From Chloroflexota bacterium (GTDB lineage Bacteria; Chloroflexota; Anaerolineae; Anaerolineales; Anaerolineaceae), in contig CP069394.1 in NCBI GenBank assembly GCA_016887485.1, positions 2,356,001 to 2,420,000 of the forward strand: a DNA stretch of 64,000 nt, read 5' to 3'. Within the stretch, counting starts at the first letter, position 1; each line of letters opens with the position of its first letter. A program made the translations under genes and the position numbers. The notes beneath the pieces were generated by a model, which was not told the DNA's origin, did not search any database, and saw only the letters and a program-made list of their open reading frames with translations. Shown piece by piece: positions 51,920 to 60,726 of the stretch.

Positions 51920-52321
51920 CTACTTCTCTCCTTTGGGCAGGAGGGCCACGGCTTCAATTTCCACTGCTGCGCCTTTGGGCAGCGCGCCAACCTGGAAGGC
52001 TGAACGGGCGGGGAAATTGGAGGTGAAGAATTCGCCATAGATGGCGTTCATCAAGCCGAATTCATTGATATCCTTCAGAAAGACTGTGGTCTTGATGACC
52101 TGATCCAAACCGGTGCCGGCTGCCTCAAGAACGGCTTTCAGGTTGGTGAGCGCCTGGCGGGTTTGGGTTTCAATGCCGCCCTCAACCAGATCACCGGTGG
52201 CGGGATCTATGCCCAGCTGACCGGCGGTGAAGACCAGATGCCCTGTGCTGACACCAGCGGAATAAGGTCCAATGGCGGCGGGAGCGTTTTCTGTGACGAT
52301 AACCTTCTTTTGATGGCTCAT
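51920..52321 (-). CDS. ridA: RidA family reactive-intermediate deaminase
   Basis: 133 residues. Marks: APAAIGPYSAGV, GQLGIDPATGDLVEGGIETQTRQALTNLKAVLEAAG, and FPARSAFQVGALPKGAAVEIEAVALL with the conserved Arg for the imine carboxylate. RidA removes 2-aminoacrylate and related enamines made by PLP enzymes. The start has AAAGG. The same operon ends, ten kilobases on, with a D-cysteine desulfhydrase-type enzyme that could make aminoacrylate. Confidence 0.95.
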   Translation of the reverse strand: MSHQKKVIVTENAPAAIGPYSAGVSTGHLVFTAGQLGIDPATGDLVEGGIETQTRQALTNLKAVLEAAGTGLDQVIKTTVFLKDINEFGLMNAIYGEFFTSNFPARSAFQVGALPKGAAVEIEAVALLPKGEK

Positions 52322-52362
52322 GGAATACCTTTCTGGGAATAATTGTGAAAAATCTTGTAAAA

Positions 52363-52371
52363 ATTATAACA
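52363..52371 (-). promoter_or_regulatory. Extended -10 promoter of ridA and downstream genes
   Basis: Minus strand TGTTATAAT. TSS about 52356, a leader of about 35 bases to the ATG at 52321. Confidence 0.6.
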
Positions 52372-52423
52372 TTTTGGTCAGGGGATGGTGTAAAGCGGGG
52401 GTAAAAATCAAAATTGAATCAAT

Positions 52424-52455
52424 AAAGGGTTAGCCAACACTCTAGCTAACCCTTT
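52424..52455 (-). terminator. Hairpin after the creatininase-family gene
   Basis: AAAGGGTTAGC (52424-52434) pairs with GCTAACCCTTT (52445-52455). It follows the gene stop on the minus strand. The T-run beyond is short. Confidence 0.65.
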
Positions 52456-52478
52456 GCCTTGTTTATGGGTGTGATTGC

Positions 52479-53165
52479 CTATTCAAACTTCAGCCATTCC
52501 AGGATTTCCGCCAGACAGGCATCGAAAATTTCCTGCATGATGGCAGGGTCAGCCTGATAAGCGCCGCCATACATCCCATCGTCATAGATTTTCCGGATGG
52601 CATCTTTGCCGTGGATATAACCGCTGGATTTCGGCACAGATTTGATCTCCTTGGGCATATCGGACACGATGGTGAAATCGAAGGCTTCTTCCCAATTGGC
52701 GTGCTGGTTAATGAGGCCGTTCTCCTGGCTGATCTGTGCCACTACCGGGCGCGTCCACCAGGCATACCAGCGCATCATCAGGTCCGGCAGTTCATTTGCC
52801 AATTCCACGAGGTGGGATCGCACCGGGGTATTGCCGCCGTGACCGTTGAGGATCAGCACTTTGTGGAACCCAGCGCCGTAGAGCGAGCGGAGGATGTCTT
52901 CGACCAGATCAAGATAGGTGTGCAGGCGCAGGTTGATCGTTCCGGGATAGGAGAGAAAGTAGGGTGAGCAGCCGAAATTGAGGGGTGGCGCCAGGAGCAC
53001 ACCGCTGGCTTTGCTGGCAGCCTCGCCCAGCTTTTGAGGAATCTTGACATCCGTAAGCAGGCTCAAATAGCCATGTTGTTCGCATGCGCCAAGAACGAGC
53101 ATCACCCGATCGTCTTTTTTGAGATATTCCTCAACACCCATCCAGTTGGTGTCTTCAAAACGCAT
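52479..53165 (-). CDS. Creatininase family amidohydrolase
   Basis: 228 residues. VLGACEQHGYLSLLTDVKIP (about 26-45) holds the Glu-x-His metal ligands and the downstream Asp. ILNGHGGNTPVRS (about 103-115) and the Glu in NWEEAF (about 157-162) are also family marks. The family includes creatininase and MftE- and FAPy deformylase-type enzymes, so the substrate cannot be named. It lies twelve bases after the lipoprotein gene, with AAGGAG. Confidence 0.85.
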   Translation of the reverse strand: MRFEDTNWMGVEEYLKKDDRVMLVLGACEQHGYLSLLTDVKIPQKLGEAASKASGVLLAPPLNFGCSPYFLSYPGTINLRLHTYLDLVEDILRSLYGAGFHKVLILNGHGGNTPVRSHLVELANELPDLMMRWYAWWTRPVVAQISQENGLINQHANWEEAFDFTIVSDMPKEIKSVPKSSGYIHGKDAIRKIYDDGMYGGAYQADPAIMQEIFDACLAEILEWLKFE

Positions 53166-53176
53166 GACGATTCTCC

Positions 53177-54772
53177 TTAATTATCAATGGAATAGGCTGC
53201 TCGGAAATCAGCAAAGGCATCATAGAATGAGAGGCCGAAGGTATTTTCAAAGGCTGTGGCCGATGAATATGAGCAGTAATCGAGCATGCTTTCCAGGCCG
53301 AATATATCCACAAGATATTTAGTGAACAGATAGGCTTCAGGATAGGTCAATGAATTACCGGGATAAGCAAGATATTTATTTTCCTGGTTGGTAAATGCTG
53401 CGATGGGCCAGGTGGCCATTCGGGGGTATTCGATATCCAGCAATGGGTTGGAAAGAGCCACCATGGCCATCCCTTCATAGACCAATCCATTATCAATGTC
53501 GTTCAGGGTTTCAGGATAATCAGATTTGGAGAGGTAATATTCCTGCAAGGCGGTAAGGAAAAGAGCGTCATTCCCTGTCAGGTCATCGGCTGAGAGGCTG
53601 AAATAATTATAAAGACCAAGATCCGGCACATCGGCCATTGTGAACATGTATTCCGCTAAACCGACACTCTTCCAGACCTGAGTCTCACTTTTTGGTTCAG
53701 GGAATAGGTAGAGTGTTGTTTCGTAGATCAAGTTCGACAGTGAGTAACTGGGGAAATAGAGACTGGCTTTAGATGGCTCTGAGTAGGACCGTCTCAGGTC
53801 GCCATCGAAATAATAATAGATGGGTGCTTCCCAAGTTGGTTCGATTTGGGCGAAGTAGCCAGGCGCCGCATCCTTGATATAGGCCATCATGTTCTCCATC
53901 CCGGTATTAAAATTGGATAGCAGATACATCATGGGTGTGGGTGAATCGGTGAAATTTTCGGAGAAAGAATAGGTCCTGTTCGCCGAGGTAAAAATCATGG
54001 TGTAGTCTTCGGAAGATGAAAAAGCCATCTCTTCTAGGAAGCCCAGGTCATATACGGGTTCGTATGTGCCATTGACACCAATCGATTCCAGCCAGGCCTG
54101 ACGGTAATCGGTTTGTGAGATCGTTTGATAGAGCGCGTCTGGTCCCTGCTCCGCCACGATGAAATTGACAAGTGAGGCCGCGGTATCCCGAGCAGTCTCG
54201 AGCGTGTTATGGTCGGTGTAGACCCCGAAGAAAAAAGAAGGGAAAAGGGAGAGCGTCTTATAGTTGGCCTCGTCGCTGTAGTATTCCTGCAGTTCATCTA
54301 CCTCTATTTCATTTCCGAAAACAGCACCTTCCACACCGGCGAGCTTCCAGGGCAGGCTGAAGCCTGTATAGGCATTGACCAGGGCAGTTTGGTAATAGCC
54401 CTTTTTCACGTCTTTTATTGAACAATAGATCGATGTTCCATCCAGGAGAATGTCATCCACCAGCGGCTCATCCATTACGTAAATGTCTAGATGCTTATCC
54501 GCCTGTAAGAGGGTGGAAAGGGCTGTGTAATCCGCCAATATAAGGTCATAGAGTTCCTGTCCCATCTCCGTCTCAAAGATGGAATCCTGGATATGCAGGT
54601 CAAATTGGGCAGTTGATACCGTATGGTTAGTAAATGCATTGGGAATAAGGTCATTGGCTGGATGTTCACTAACCTGAAAATCCAGTTTTTGGCCTGAACA
54701 GCCGACCTGAGATGCGAGAAGGAGTATGCCGAGTAGCAGGATGATTATTTTGCGGGATTGTTTCAGTCCCAT
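53177..54772 (-). CDS. Lipoprotein, peptidase MA-like without HExxH
   Basis: 531 residues. Lipobox SQVGCS after a signal peptide. The C-terminal part (YPEAYLFTKYLVDIFGLESMLDYCSYSSATAFENTFGLSFYDAFADFRAAY) matches the helical end of peptidase MA-like (gluzincin) proteins, but no HExxH is visible. It may be a non-catalytic relative. It has no other known family mark. It is in one unit with the creatininase-type gene. Confidence 0.65.
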   Translation of the reverse strand: MGLKQSRKIIILLLGILLLASQVGCSGQKLDFQVSEHPANDLIPNAFTNHTVSTAQFDLHIQDSIFETEMGQELYDLILADYTALSTLLQADKHLDIYVMDEPLVDDILLDGTSIYCSIKDVKKGYYQTALVNAYTGFSLPWKLAGVEGAVFGNEIEVDELQEYYSDEANYKTLSLFPSFFFGVYTDHNTLETARDTAASLVNFIVAEQGPDALYQTISQTDYRQAWLESIGVNGTYEPVYDLGFLEEMAFSSSEDYTMIFTSANRTYSFSENFTDSPTPMMYLLSNFNTGMENMMAYIKDAAPGYFAQIEPTWEAPIYYYFDGDLRRSYSEPSKASLYFPSYSLSNLIYETTLYLFPEPKSETQVWKSVGLAEYMFTMADVPDLGLYNYFSLSADDLTGNDALFLTALQEYYLSKSDYPETLNDIDNGLVYEGMAMVALSNPLLDIEYPRMATWPIAAFTNQENKYLAYPGNSLTYPEAYLFTKYLVDIFGLESMLDYCSYSSATAFENTFGLSFYDAFADFRAAYSIDN

Positions 54773-54896
54773 GTTTTGGCCTCTTCATTCTTTTTAATGA
54801 TGATCTAATACCACAATTTTACACGAACCTGGATTTCGTGATGGGTATTTCAATAATTTCATCCTAAGATAACACGATGGGGGCTTGTCTCGACAC

Positions 54897-54931
54897 AAAA
54901 AAAGCAGAGGCGGTCAGAAAACCACCTCTGC
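54897..54931 (-). terminator. Rho-independent terminator of leuS
   Basis: GCAGAGGCGGT (54904-54914) with ACCACCTCTGC (54921-54931), and a T7 tail on the minus strand. Confidence 0.92.
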
Positions 54932-54959
54932 GTATGTTTGTTGATTTTTGTGTCGGGAC

Positions 54960-57422
54960 TTAGATCACGATGTTGACCAGCCGGCCGGGCACATAGATCA
55001 CCTTGCGGGGGGCCTTGCCCTCCAGATAGGCGATCACGTTCTCACTGGCCAGGGCGGCGGCTTTGGCATCTTCTTCCTTGACGTCCACCGGCATCACAAT
55101 GCGATCACGCAGCTTGCCGTTCACCTGAATGATCAGGGTGATCTCGTCTTCTTTGGTGGCGGCTTCATCGACTTCGGGCCACAGCTGGGTGTGCACCGAG
55201 TAGTCATGCCCGGTCTTTTCCCAGAGTTCCTCGGCGATATGTGGGGTGATGGGAGCCATCATGCGCACGTAGATGCTCTCGGCTTCCTTCCAGGCCTCGC
55301 TGCCAAATGCGCCATTGGCTTTGGCGGTGGTCATTTCGTTTTGAAGTTCCATCAGGCCAGATACGATCGTGTTGAAGTTGAAGGTCTCGAAATCGTGGGT
55401 GACGGAGGCCAGGGTTTGATGGACCTTGCGGCGCAGGACCTTGAGGGTCTCCTTATCCGCTGTGTTGGCATTATCCACCGGCTCGAGGAAGTTGTACCAA
55501 ACCTTGCGCAGCCAGCGGGCACTGCCTTCGATGCCGCTGCTGTTCCAGGGGGCACCCAGTTCCCAACGGGCAAAGAACATCAGGTAGGCCCGGACGGTGT
55601 CGGCGCCATAATCGGCCACCAGGTCATCTGGGGAGATCACGTTGCCGCGGCTCTTGGACATCTTCTCGTTGTCCTCGCCCAGCACCATGCCCTGGTTGCG
55701 CAACTGCAGCATGGGCTCCTTGCCTTTGGTGATGCCCAGGTCACGGAGGGCCTTGTGGAAGAAGCGGGTGTAGATCAGATGCATGGTGGCATGTTCAATC
55801 CCGCCGGTGTAGATATCCACGGGCATCCAATAGTCATATTCCTTCGGATCAAAGGGGCCTTGATCGTAGTCAGGGCTCAGGTAGCGCAGGTGGTACCAGG
55901 AGGAGCACATGAAGGTGTCCATGGTATCAGTTTCGCGTTCAGCCTTGCCGCCGCAGACCGGGCAGGTCGTGAAGCGCCAGGTCGGGTGCAGCTTCAGGGG
56001 GCTTTCACCGGTGGGCAGCCACTCGACATCCTCAGGCAGCAATACGGGCAGATCCTCATCAGGCACCGGCACCGCGCCACACTTCTCGCAGTGGATGATC
56101 GGGATCGGCGCGCCCCAATAGCGCTGGCGGGAAATCAGCCAGTCACGCAGGCGGTAGTTCACAGCGCGCTTTCCTACGTTTCGTTCTTCAATATAAGCAA
56201 TTGCCTTATCGAAGGCCTGATCACCGGGAGTGCCGGTCAGTGGACCGGAATTGACCATTGAGCCCTTGGCGGGAACTGCTTCGGTCATATCTTCCACAGC
56301 GATGGGGCCCATATCGTCCGGTTGGATGACAATGATGATCGGCAGATCGTATTTACGAGCGAATTCAAAGTCGCGCTGATCGTGCGAGGGGACAGCCATG
56401 ATCGCACCGGTGCCGTAGCTCATCAGGACGTAGTCGGCAATCCAGATCGGGATTTTCTCGTCGTTGACCGGGTTGATGGCATAACCGCCGGTGAAGACAC
56501 CGGTCTTTTCACGGTCGGCGGCCTCACGCTGTATGTCGCCCATCAGTTTGGCTTCCTGTTGGTAGGCTTCAACGGTATCTTTTTGCTCGGGTGTGGTCAG
56601 CTTTTCCACCAGAGGGTGTTCCGGCGCCAGAACCATGAAGGTGGCGCCCCAGAGCGTGTCGGGCCGGGTGGTGAAGACTTCAATTTCATCGCCGTCTTCG
56701 GTGGTGAAGACCACGGAAGCGCCTTCGGAGCGGTTGATCCAGTTGGTCTGGAGGGTTTGGACCTGTTCGGGCCAATCCATCTCGGAGAAATCCAGCAGTT
56801 CATCGGCGTAGTTGGTGATGCGGAAGAACCACTGGCGCAGGTTTTTCTTGATGACCTGGGTGCCGCAGCGTTCACAGTGCCGGTCTTCGCCTTGCACCTG
56901 CTCGCGAGCCAGAGTGGTGTTGCAATGGGGGCAGAAATCGACCGGGGCGTCTTTTTGATAGGCCAGGTCGTTCTTGAAGAACTGGGTGAAGAACCATTGG
57001 GTCCATTTGTAATATTCAGGGTCGGCCGAGACGGCTTCCCGGCGCCAATCGAACATGGCGCCCATCGAGCGGAGCTGGCGGCGCATGTTGTCAATGTTGC
57101 TGTAGGTCCACTGTTTGGGGTGGATCGAGCGCTGGATGGCGGCGTTTTCAGCCGGCAGCCCGAAGGCATCGAAGCCCATCGGGAACATCACGTTGAAGCC
57201 TTGCATCCGCTTGAAGCGTGCCCGGGAATCGGAGGGCGTCATGGCATACCAGTGACCGATGTGCAGGTCGCCGGAGGGGTAGGGCAGCATCGTGAGAGCA
57301 TAGAACTTGGGCTTGTCCGGGTCGATGTCCGAATGGTAGAGACTGTCGGCATCCCAGCGGCTTTGCCACTTGGGCTCAATCTCTTCAGGTTTATAAGTTG
57401 GAATACTGGTCGGGTCTGACAT
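54960..57422 (-). CDS. leuS: Leucyl-tRNA synthetase
   Basis: About 820 residues, standard LeuS. ALTMLPYPSGDLHIGHWYAMTP holds the HIGH motif; KMSKSRGN gives the KMSKS motif. The editing domain (about 220-420) has the TTRPDTLWG stretch. Two Zn-binding Cys clusters are seen, as expected. It charges tRNA-Leu. The start at 57422 has GGAG at correct spacing. An open frame reaching to 57707 crosses the T-box terminator and is rejected. Confidence 0.97.
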   Translation of the reverse strand: MSDPTSIPTYKPEEIEPKWQSRWDADSLYHSDIDPDKPKFYALTMLPYPSGDLHIGHWYAMTPSDSRARFKRMQGFNVMFPMGFDAFGLPAENAAIQRSIHPKQWTYSNIDNMRRQLRSMGAMFDWRREAVSADPEYYKWTQWFFTQFFKNDLAYQKDAPVDFCPHCNTTLAREQVQGEDRHCERCGTQVIKKNLRQWFFRITNYADELLDFSEMDWPEQVQTLQTNWINRSEGASVVFTTEDGDEIEVFTTRPDTLWGATFMVLAPEHPLVEKLTTPEQKDTVEAYQQEAKLMGDIQREAADREKTGVFTGGYAINPVNDEKIPIWIADYVLMSYGTGAIMAVPSHDQRDFEFARKYDLPIIIVIQPDDMGPIAVEDMTEAVPAKGSMVNSGPLTGTPGDQAFDKAIAYIEERNVGKRAVNYRLRDWLISRQRYWGAPIPIIHCEKCGAVPVPDEDLPVLLPEDVEWLPTGESPLKLHPTWRFTTCPVCGGKAERETDTMDTFMCSSWYHLRYLSPDYDQGPFDPKEYDYWMPVDIYTGGIEHATMHLIYTRFFHKALRDLGITKGKEPMLQLRNQGMVLGEDNEKMSKSRGNVISPDDLVADYGADTVRAYLMFFARWELGAPWNSSGIEGSARWLRKVWYNFLEPVDNANTADKETLKVLRRKVHQTLASVTHDFETFNFNTIVSGLMELQNEMTTAKANGAFGSEAWKEAESIYVRMMAPITPHIAEELWEKTGHDYSVHTQLWPEVDEAATKEDEITLIIQVNGKLRDRIVMPVDVKEEDAKAAALASENVIAYLEGKAPRKVIYVPGRLVNIVI

Positions 57423-57658
57423 AAATAATCTTCTCCAAAAAAGTTCAATCGGTGAGCGATAAATCATCGCCTGTGTTTGAAACGGTTCACAGGCACCGGG
57501 TCTCATTTTACCGCAGAAGGAGGGCAGGGCAGCCGGAATTGTGAGCTGCGGCAATGAATGCCGGCCTACGATCAGGCGCTCGGAAACAACCTCCCTCGGG
57601 AGTGGATGAAGCTGAAATTGTGACATGTCGTGCTTGCATCCTGAACCTGCCTTTAAAT

Positions 57659-57928
57659 AAAAAACGCCGTCCACACAGGGACGACGTCGCTGACGCCGCG
57701 GTACCACCCTGCTTCCCGTACCTCCATCAAGGTCGGACAGCTTGGGCCGCGTTAACGGGCGGTGGGCGTCACCGGTTACTGGGGGTTCACCGGTGCCATC
57801 TATCCCCTGGGGGATGAGTCAGGCGAGTTCGACCTTGGTTGGCGTTCCGTAACACCTGCCGGGCTTTCACGTTCCCCGGCTCGCTGGCGGATGGTCTACT
57901 ACTCCTGCCATGATGTTTTTGTTATTAT
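57659..57928 (-). promoter_or_regulatory. T-box leader of leuS
   Basis: The minus strand carries the T-box sequence AGGGTGGTACCGCGG (57710-57696). It is followed by a terminator stem CGTCGTCC/GGACGGCG (57686-57665) with a T6 tail (57664-57659). Stem I lies between about 57920 and 57800; GAACTCG (near 57825-57831) offers CTC as a Leu specifier codon. Uncharged tRNA-Leu should favour the antiterminator and let leuS be transcribed. The specifier position is a prediction. Confidence 0.94.
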
Positions 57929-57934
57929 CCACTG

Positions 57935-57943
57935 ATTGTAACA
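57935..57943 (-). promoter_or_regulatory. Extended -10 promoter of leuS
   Basis: Minus strand TGTTACAAT. The start near 57928 fits the T-box beginning. Confidence 0.55.
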
Positions 57944-58024
57944 TATTTCATAATGGGGATTCAATCACCAAAGACGGAGGAATCACAGATATTTAATCTA
58001 AGGATTCATTTTCGGAGGTTAAGA

Positions 58025-58392
58025 ATGCTTTAAATCCGGGCTTATTCAATGGGCGGGCTCTATGGGTATAAATGCACCCTGCCGTATATGCTGGGGATGG
58101 TTTCGGGCTTCTTCATGATGCTGACCCTCAATGGACTGGTCTTTGGTTTCCTGATTGAAAAGATCCCTGCTTTCGAGGTCGGCTTGCGGATTGCCGGGGC
58201 GTTGTATATTCTCTGGCTGACCTGGCACACCCTGCGGGCGAGTTACACCTTTGACGAGGAACAGACCAAACCACTAGGTTTCGGCGCTATCTGAACCAGC
58301 CCAAGGTGTGGCGGGTGGTGAATATTGTTCTGGCATTGCTGTTGGTCTATTCCACAGTGTATATCAGTGGGGTGCGGAAACTCCTTCACTAG
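58025..58392 (+). pseudogene. LysE-family exporter, broken remnant
   Basis: Pieces of a LysE/RhtB-type amino acid exporter in three frames. NPGLFNG (about 58030) gives the N-terminus, then a jump; 58049-58294 encodes YGYKCTLPYMLGMVSGFFMMLTLNGLVFGFLIEKIPAFEVGLRIAGALYILW; a different frame at 58285-58392 gives RYLNQPKVWRVVNIVLALLLVYSTVYISGV and a stop. The expected residues between are missing, so deletions and frameshifts have destroyed it. GGAGG still precedes the old start. Confidence 0.8.
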
Positions 58393-58758
58393 AAGAATTT
58401 GATAATTACAATTTTCCCCTCATCAGTCTGCTTCGCAGCCAGCTTCCCCACCAGGGGGAAGCCTTAACCGAAACATGATCTCTTTGTGTACCCAGAGACA
58501 AGTTCTTAAGCCTTCCCATTGAGGTGAAGGGGGCCCGAAGGGCCGGATGAGGTGAGGAATTTGTATAGTTGACGAGATTGATATTTCATATTGCTCTCAT
58601 CAGTCTACTTTGCAGACAGCTTACCTGAAGCGAAGCGAAACACCCGAAGTGTAACGGAGGGTGCGGGGAAGCCTACTTTTAGCCTTCCCCTCAAGGAGCT
58701 CTGCGACGCAGTCCCTTTGGGAGAGGGGAAGGTGCCCCACAGGGGCGGATGAGGTGGA
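58393..58758. repeat. Two intergenic repeats next to the DUF559 gene
   Basis: Copy one (about 58425-58560) begins CCCCTCATCAGTCTGCTTC and ends GGATGAGGTGAGGAATTT. Copy two (about 58594-58755) is a diverged form. Both consist of inverted GGGGAAGG/CCTTCCCC parts. No gene seen. Confidence 0.75.
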
Positions 58759-59124
58759 TTATTTCTCTTCGGGAAAGAGAAAATAGCGGATGTCATTACA
58801 AACTGCTTCGAAATCCTCGCTCACCTCATTGTTCGAATATCTCTTGACAGTAATCCCAAGACCATGAAAGTAATTATCTCGTTCTAAATCTATTGATTTT
58901 CTAACATTATCAAAGTGTTGCGAGCCATCCAGTTCAATCGCCAACTTCGAACTGGCACAATAGAAATCCACAATATATCTGCCGATGACTTTTTGGCGGT
59001 TAACTGTAATAGGGAGCTGTTTCAGAAAGTCATACCAAAGATGGCGTTCTTCTTTGGTCATATTCTTTCGAAGCTGTTGAGCTAGAGGGGTGAGTTTGTC
59101 ATTATGTTTGTTATTGGAGCTCAT
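58759..59124 (-). CDS. DUF559 endonuclease-like protein
   Basis: 121 residues, the full DUF559 domain related to very-short-patch repair and restriction-type nucleases. MTKEERHLWYDFLKQLPITVNRQKVIGRYIVDFYCASSKLAIELDGSQH shows the Asp in VDFYC and Glu-x-Asp-Gly in LAIELDG that would bind metal. The gene is flanked on both sides by near-identical repeats (58425 and 59156 families), a frequent setting for this family. Whether it moves with the repeats is unknown. Confidence 0.88.
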   Translation of the reverse strand: MSSNNKHNDKLTPLAQQLRKNMTKEERHLWYDFLKQLPITVNRQKVIGRYIVDFYCASSKLAIELDGSQHFDNVRKSIDLERDNYFHGLGITVKRYSNNEVSEDFEAVCNDIRYFLFPEEK

Positions 59125-59155
59125 AGTTCCACCCTATTGTTGGTTATGATATATT

Positions 59156-59266
59156 TCCCCTCATCAGTCTGCTTCGCAGCCAGCTTCCCCACCAGGGGGA
59201 AGCCTTAAGGAAATTTAGACTTCCCCTTGAGGGGAAGGTGGCCCAAAGGGCCGGATGAGGTGAGGA
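59156..59266. repeat. Intergenic repeat upstream of the DUF559 gene
   Basis: CCCCTCATCAGTCTGCTTCGCAGCC... followed by GGATGAGGTGAGGAATTT, nearly the same as the copy at 58425, in direct orientation. Confidence 0.8.
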
Positions 59267-59366
59267 ATTTACTTGTAGGGCTTTAGCAAAAACAACTATT
59301 TATAACCACTGGATTACTCTACTGCAATGCTAGCTTCATCATTATGGGGAAGATAAAAATACTTTT

Positions 59367-60173
59367 CTATATCGCAGCCTTAACCATATTAATCTCTCCC
59401 TCCTCCTCACTTGCAACAAACCCCATCGATTCGTACAAGTGAATGGCGCTGGTGTTTTCCTCATCCACGGCGAGAAATGCTTTCCTCGCACCATGGTGTT
59501 TACCATATTGCAGGGCCTGGGTCAGCAGGTGGCGGCCGATGCCTTTCCCCTGGTGGGCGGGTCTTACAGCGACTTCTCTGATCCAGATGATCGGCCCATT
59601 CTTTTGATCCTGCCCATATAAGCCGGTGCATAAAATGCCTGCCAACTCGCCATCAGGAAGCCGGTAGGTCAATATGGCAGGGTGGGTCACGGCGTCATTA
59701 TTGGTCAACCATTGCCTGAGCCAGTCCGGTGTCTGACCAGTGAAGCCCCTGCTCTGCCTCCGGCATTCCAGGGTAATTTCGGAAGCTGCATCGGTTTCAT
59801 CTGCGGATAAAAAGTCGAACGCGATATTGGGGTGTTCCTCAATATCATCCAGATTGGGCCTGAAGTAGTCATGCCAGATGCTTCTGACTTTCAAGCCGGC
59901 AGCGTTCAATGTCGATACCCAGGCGCGGGGGACAAAGGTCAGCAGATATGGGCCTTCTTCCGCCAAGGCCGGTATCAGCATATCGACACTGTCTGCGGCC
60001 CACAGGTATTGTTGAGACCGGTTTTCATGGTTTTCACCCTGCACTAAAATCAGCTCGTCATTATCCGCAATCAGAGCGCAGTCATTCAATTCTTCAAATT
60101 CAGCGTAAAAAAAGGAGGAATGCGTAAATTTCTCGGCCTGTTGTTTGATCCTGGTGAATTCGGCTTTATCCAA
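59367..60173 (-). CDS. GNAT-family acetyltransferase
   Basis: 268 residues. The GNAT half is C-terminal: REVAVRPAHQGKGIGRHLLTQALQYG (about 203-228, acetyl-CoA loop) and AFLAVDEENTSAIHLYESMGF. The N-terminal half has a second, degenerate GNAT-like fold. The start is TTG 60173 with GAGGAG nine bases upstream; no better ATG is near. Substrate unknown. Confidence 0.83.
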   Translation of the reverse strand: MDKAEFTRIKQQAEKFTHSSFFYAEFEELNDCALIADNDELILVQGENHENRSQQYLWAADSVDMLIPALAEEGPYLLTFVPRAWVSTLNAAGLKVRSIWHDYFRPNLDDIEEHPNIAFDFLSADETDAASEITLECRRQSRGFTGQTPDWLRQWLTNNDAVTHPAILTYRLPDGELAGILCTGLYGQDQKNGPIIWIREVAVRPAHQGKGIGRHLLTQALQYGKHHGARKAFLAVDEENTSAIHLYESMGFVASEEEGEINMVKAAI

Positions 60174-60192
60174 GTGATACGCTCCTCAAAAG

Positions 60193-60603
60193 TTACGGCT
60201 TGGGAGAATCCACAACCTGAAACACCTCTCCCAGGCAGAGATCGCCGGGTTCTTCCACCCAGGCATAGCGGACGCCGTCCCGCAGGGGGCAGGGGAGGTC
60301 CTCCTGGAAGAGCTTGCATTCCGGCCAGCAGGCTTTACCTTCCTGCAGGATACCGAGTGCTAGATTGTCGGCTTTGATGATCGCTCCCTTTTCAGGCATC
60401 TGCTCGCATTCGATGGTGATATCCGCAACGAAGCGTTTGAAGCAGAGGCCGCGCAGCTCAGCGGCATTGACTTCCTGCCGGGCGGAGAGGCTCAACAAGC
60501 TGACTGGCCGGTCGGGGTTCTTACGCTGGGCACCTTCCATCCCATACTCGTTGAAGCGGGCGCATTTTTCGTGATCCAATATTTCAGCGACTTTATATTC
60601 CAT
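60193..60603 (-). CDS. MOSC-like domain protein
   Basis: About 136 residues. VSLLSLSARQEVNAAELRGLCFKRFVADITIE and LALGILQEGKACWPECKLFQEDLPC resemble a short MOSC domain with the conserved Cys late in the chain (C in KACWPEC). MOSC domains work in molybdenum cofactor sulfur transfer, but this is a short, divergent member. The start at 60603 has GGGA. The GNAT gene follows after about 19 bases. Confidence 0.6.
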   Translation of the reverse strand: MEYKVAEILDHEKCARFNEYGMEGAQRKNPDRPVSLLSLSARQEVNAAELRGLCFKRFVADITIECEQMPEKGAIIKADNLALGILQEGKACWPECKLFQEDLPCPLRDGVRYAWVEEPGDLCLGEVFQVVDSPKP

Positions 60604-60726
60604 ATGTTTTCCCTTTGGCTGTGACACATATTGGCAGTAGGAAGTAATAACCCCTCCCATTCTATCATTCATGGGAGGCTGTTAAGGAAAATCATCGAAG
60701 TTGATTTGGGGATGGATTGTGAGGGG

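Noticed and set aside
54948-57419. Long plus-strand reading frames opposite leuS
   Set aside because: They are His/Gly/Val-rich shadow frames with no recognisable domain; LeuS motifs are clear on the other strand.
57423-57707. Long N-terminal extension of the LeuS reading frame
   Set aside because: It runs through the T-box terminator and T-box sequence. The start at 57422 has a ribosome site and matches the LeuS family.
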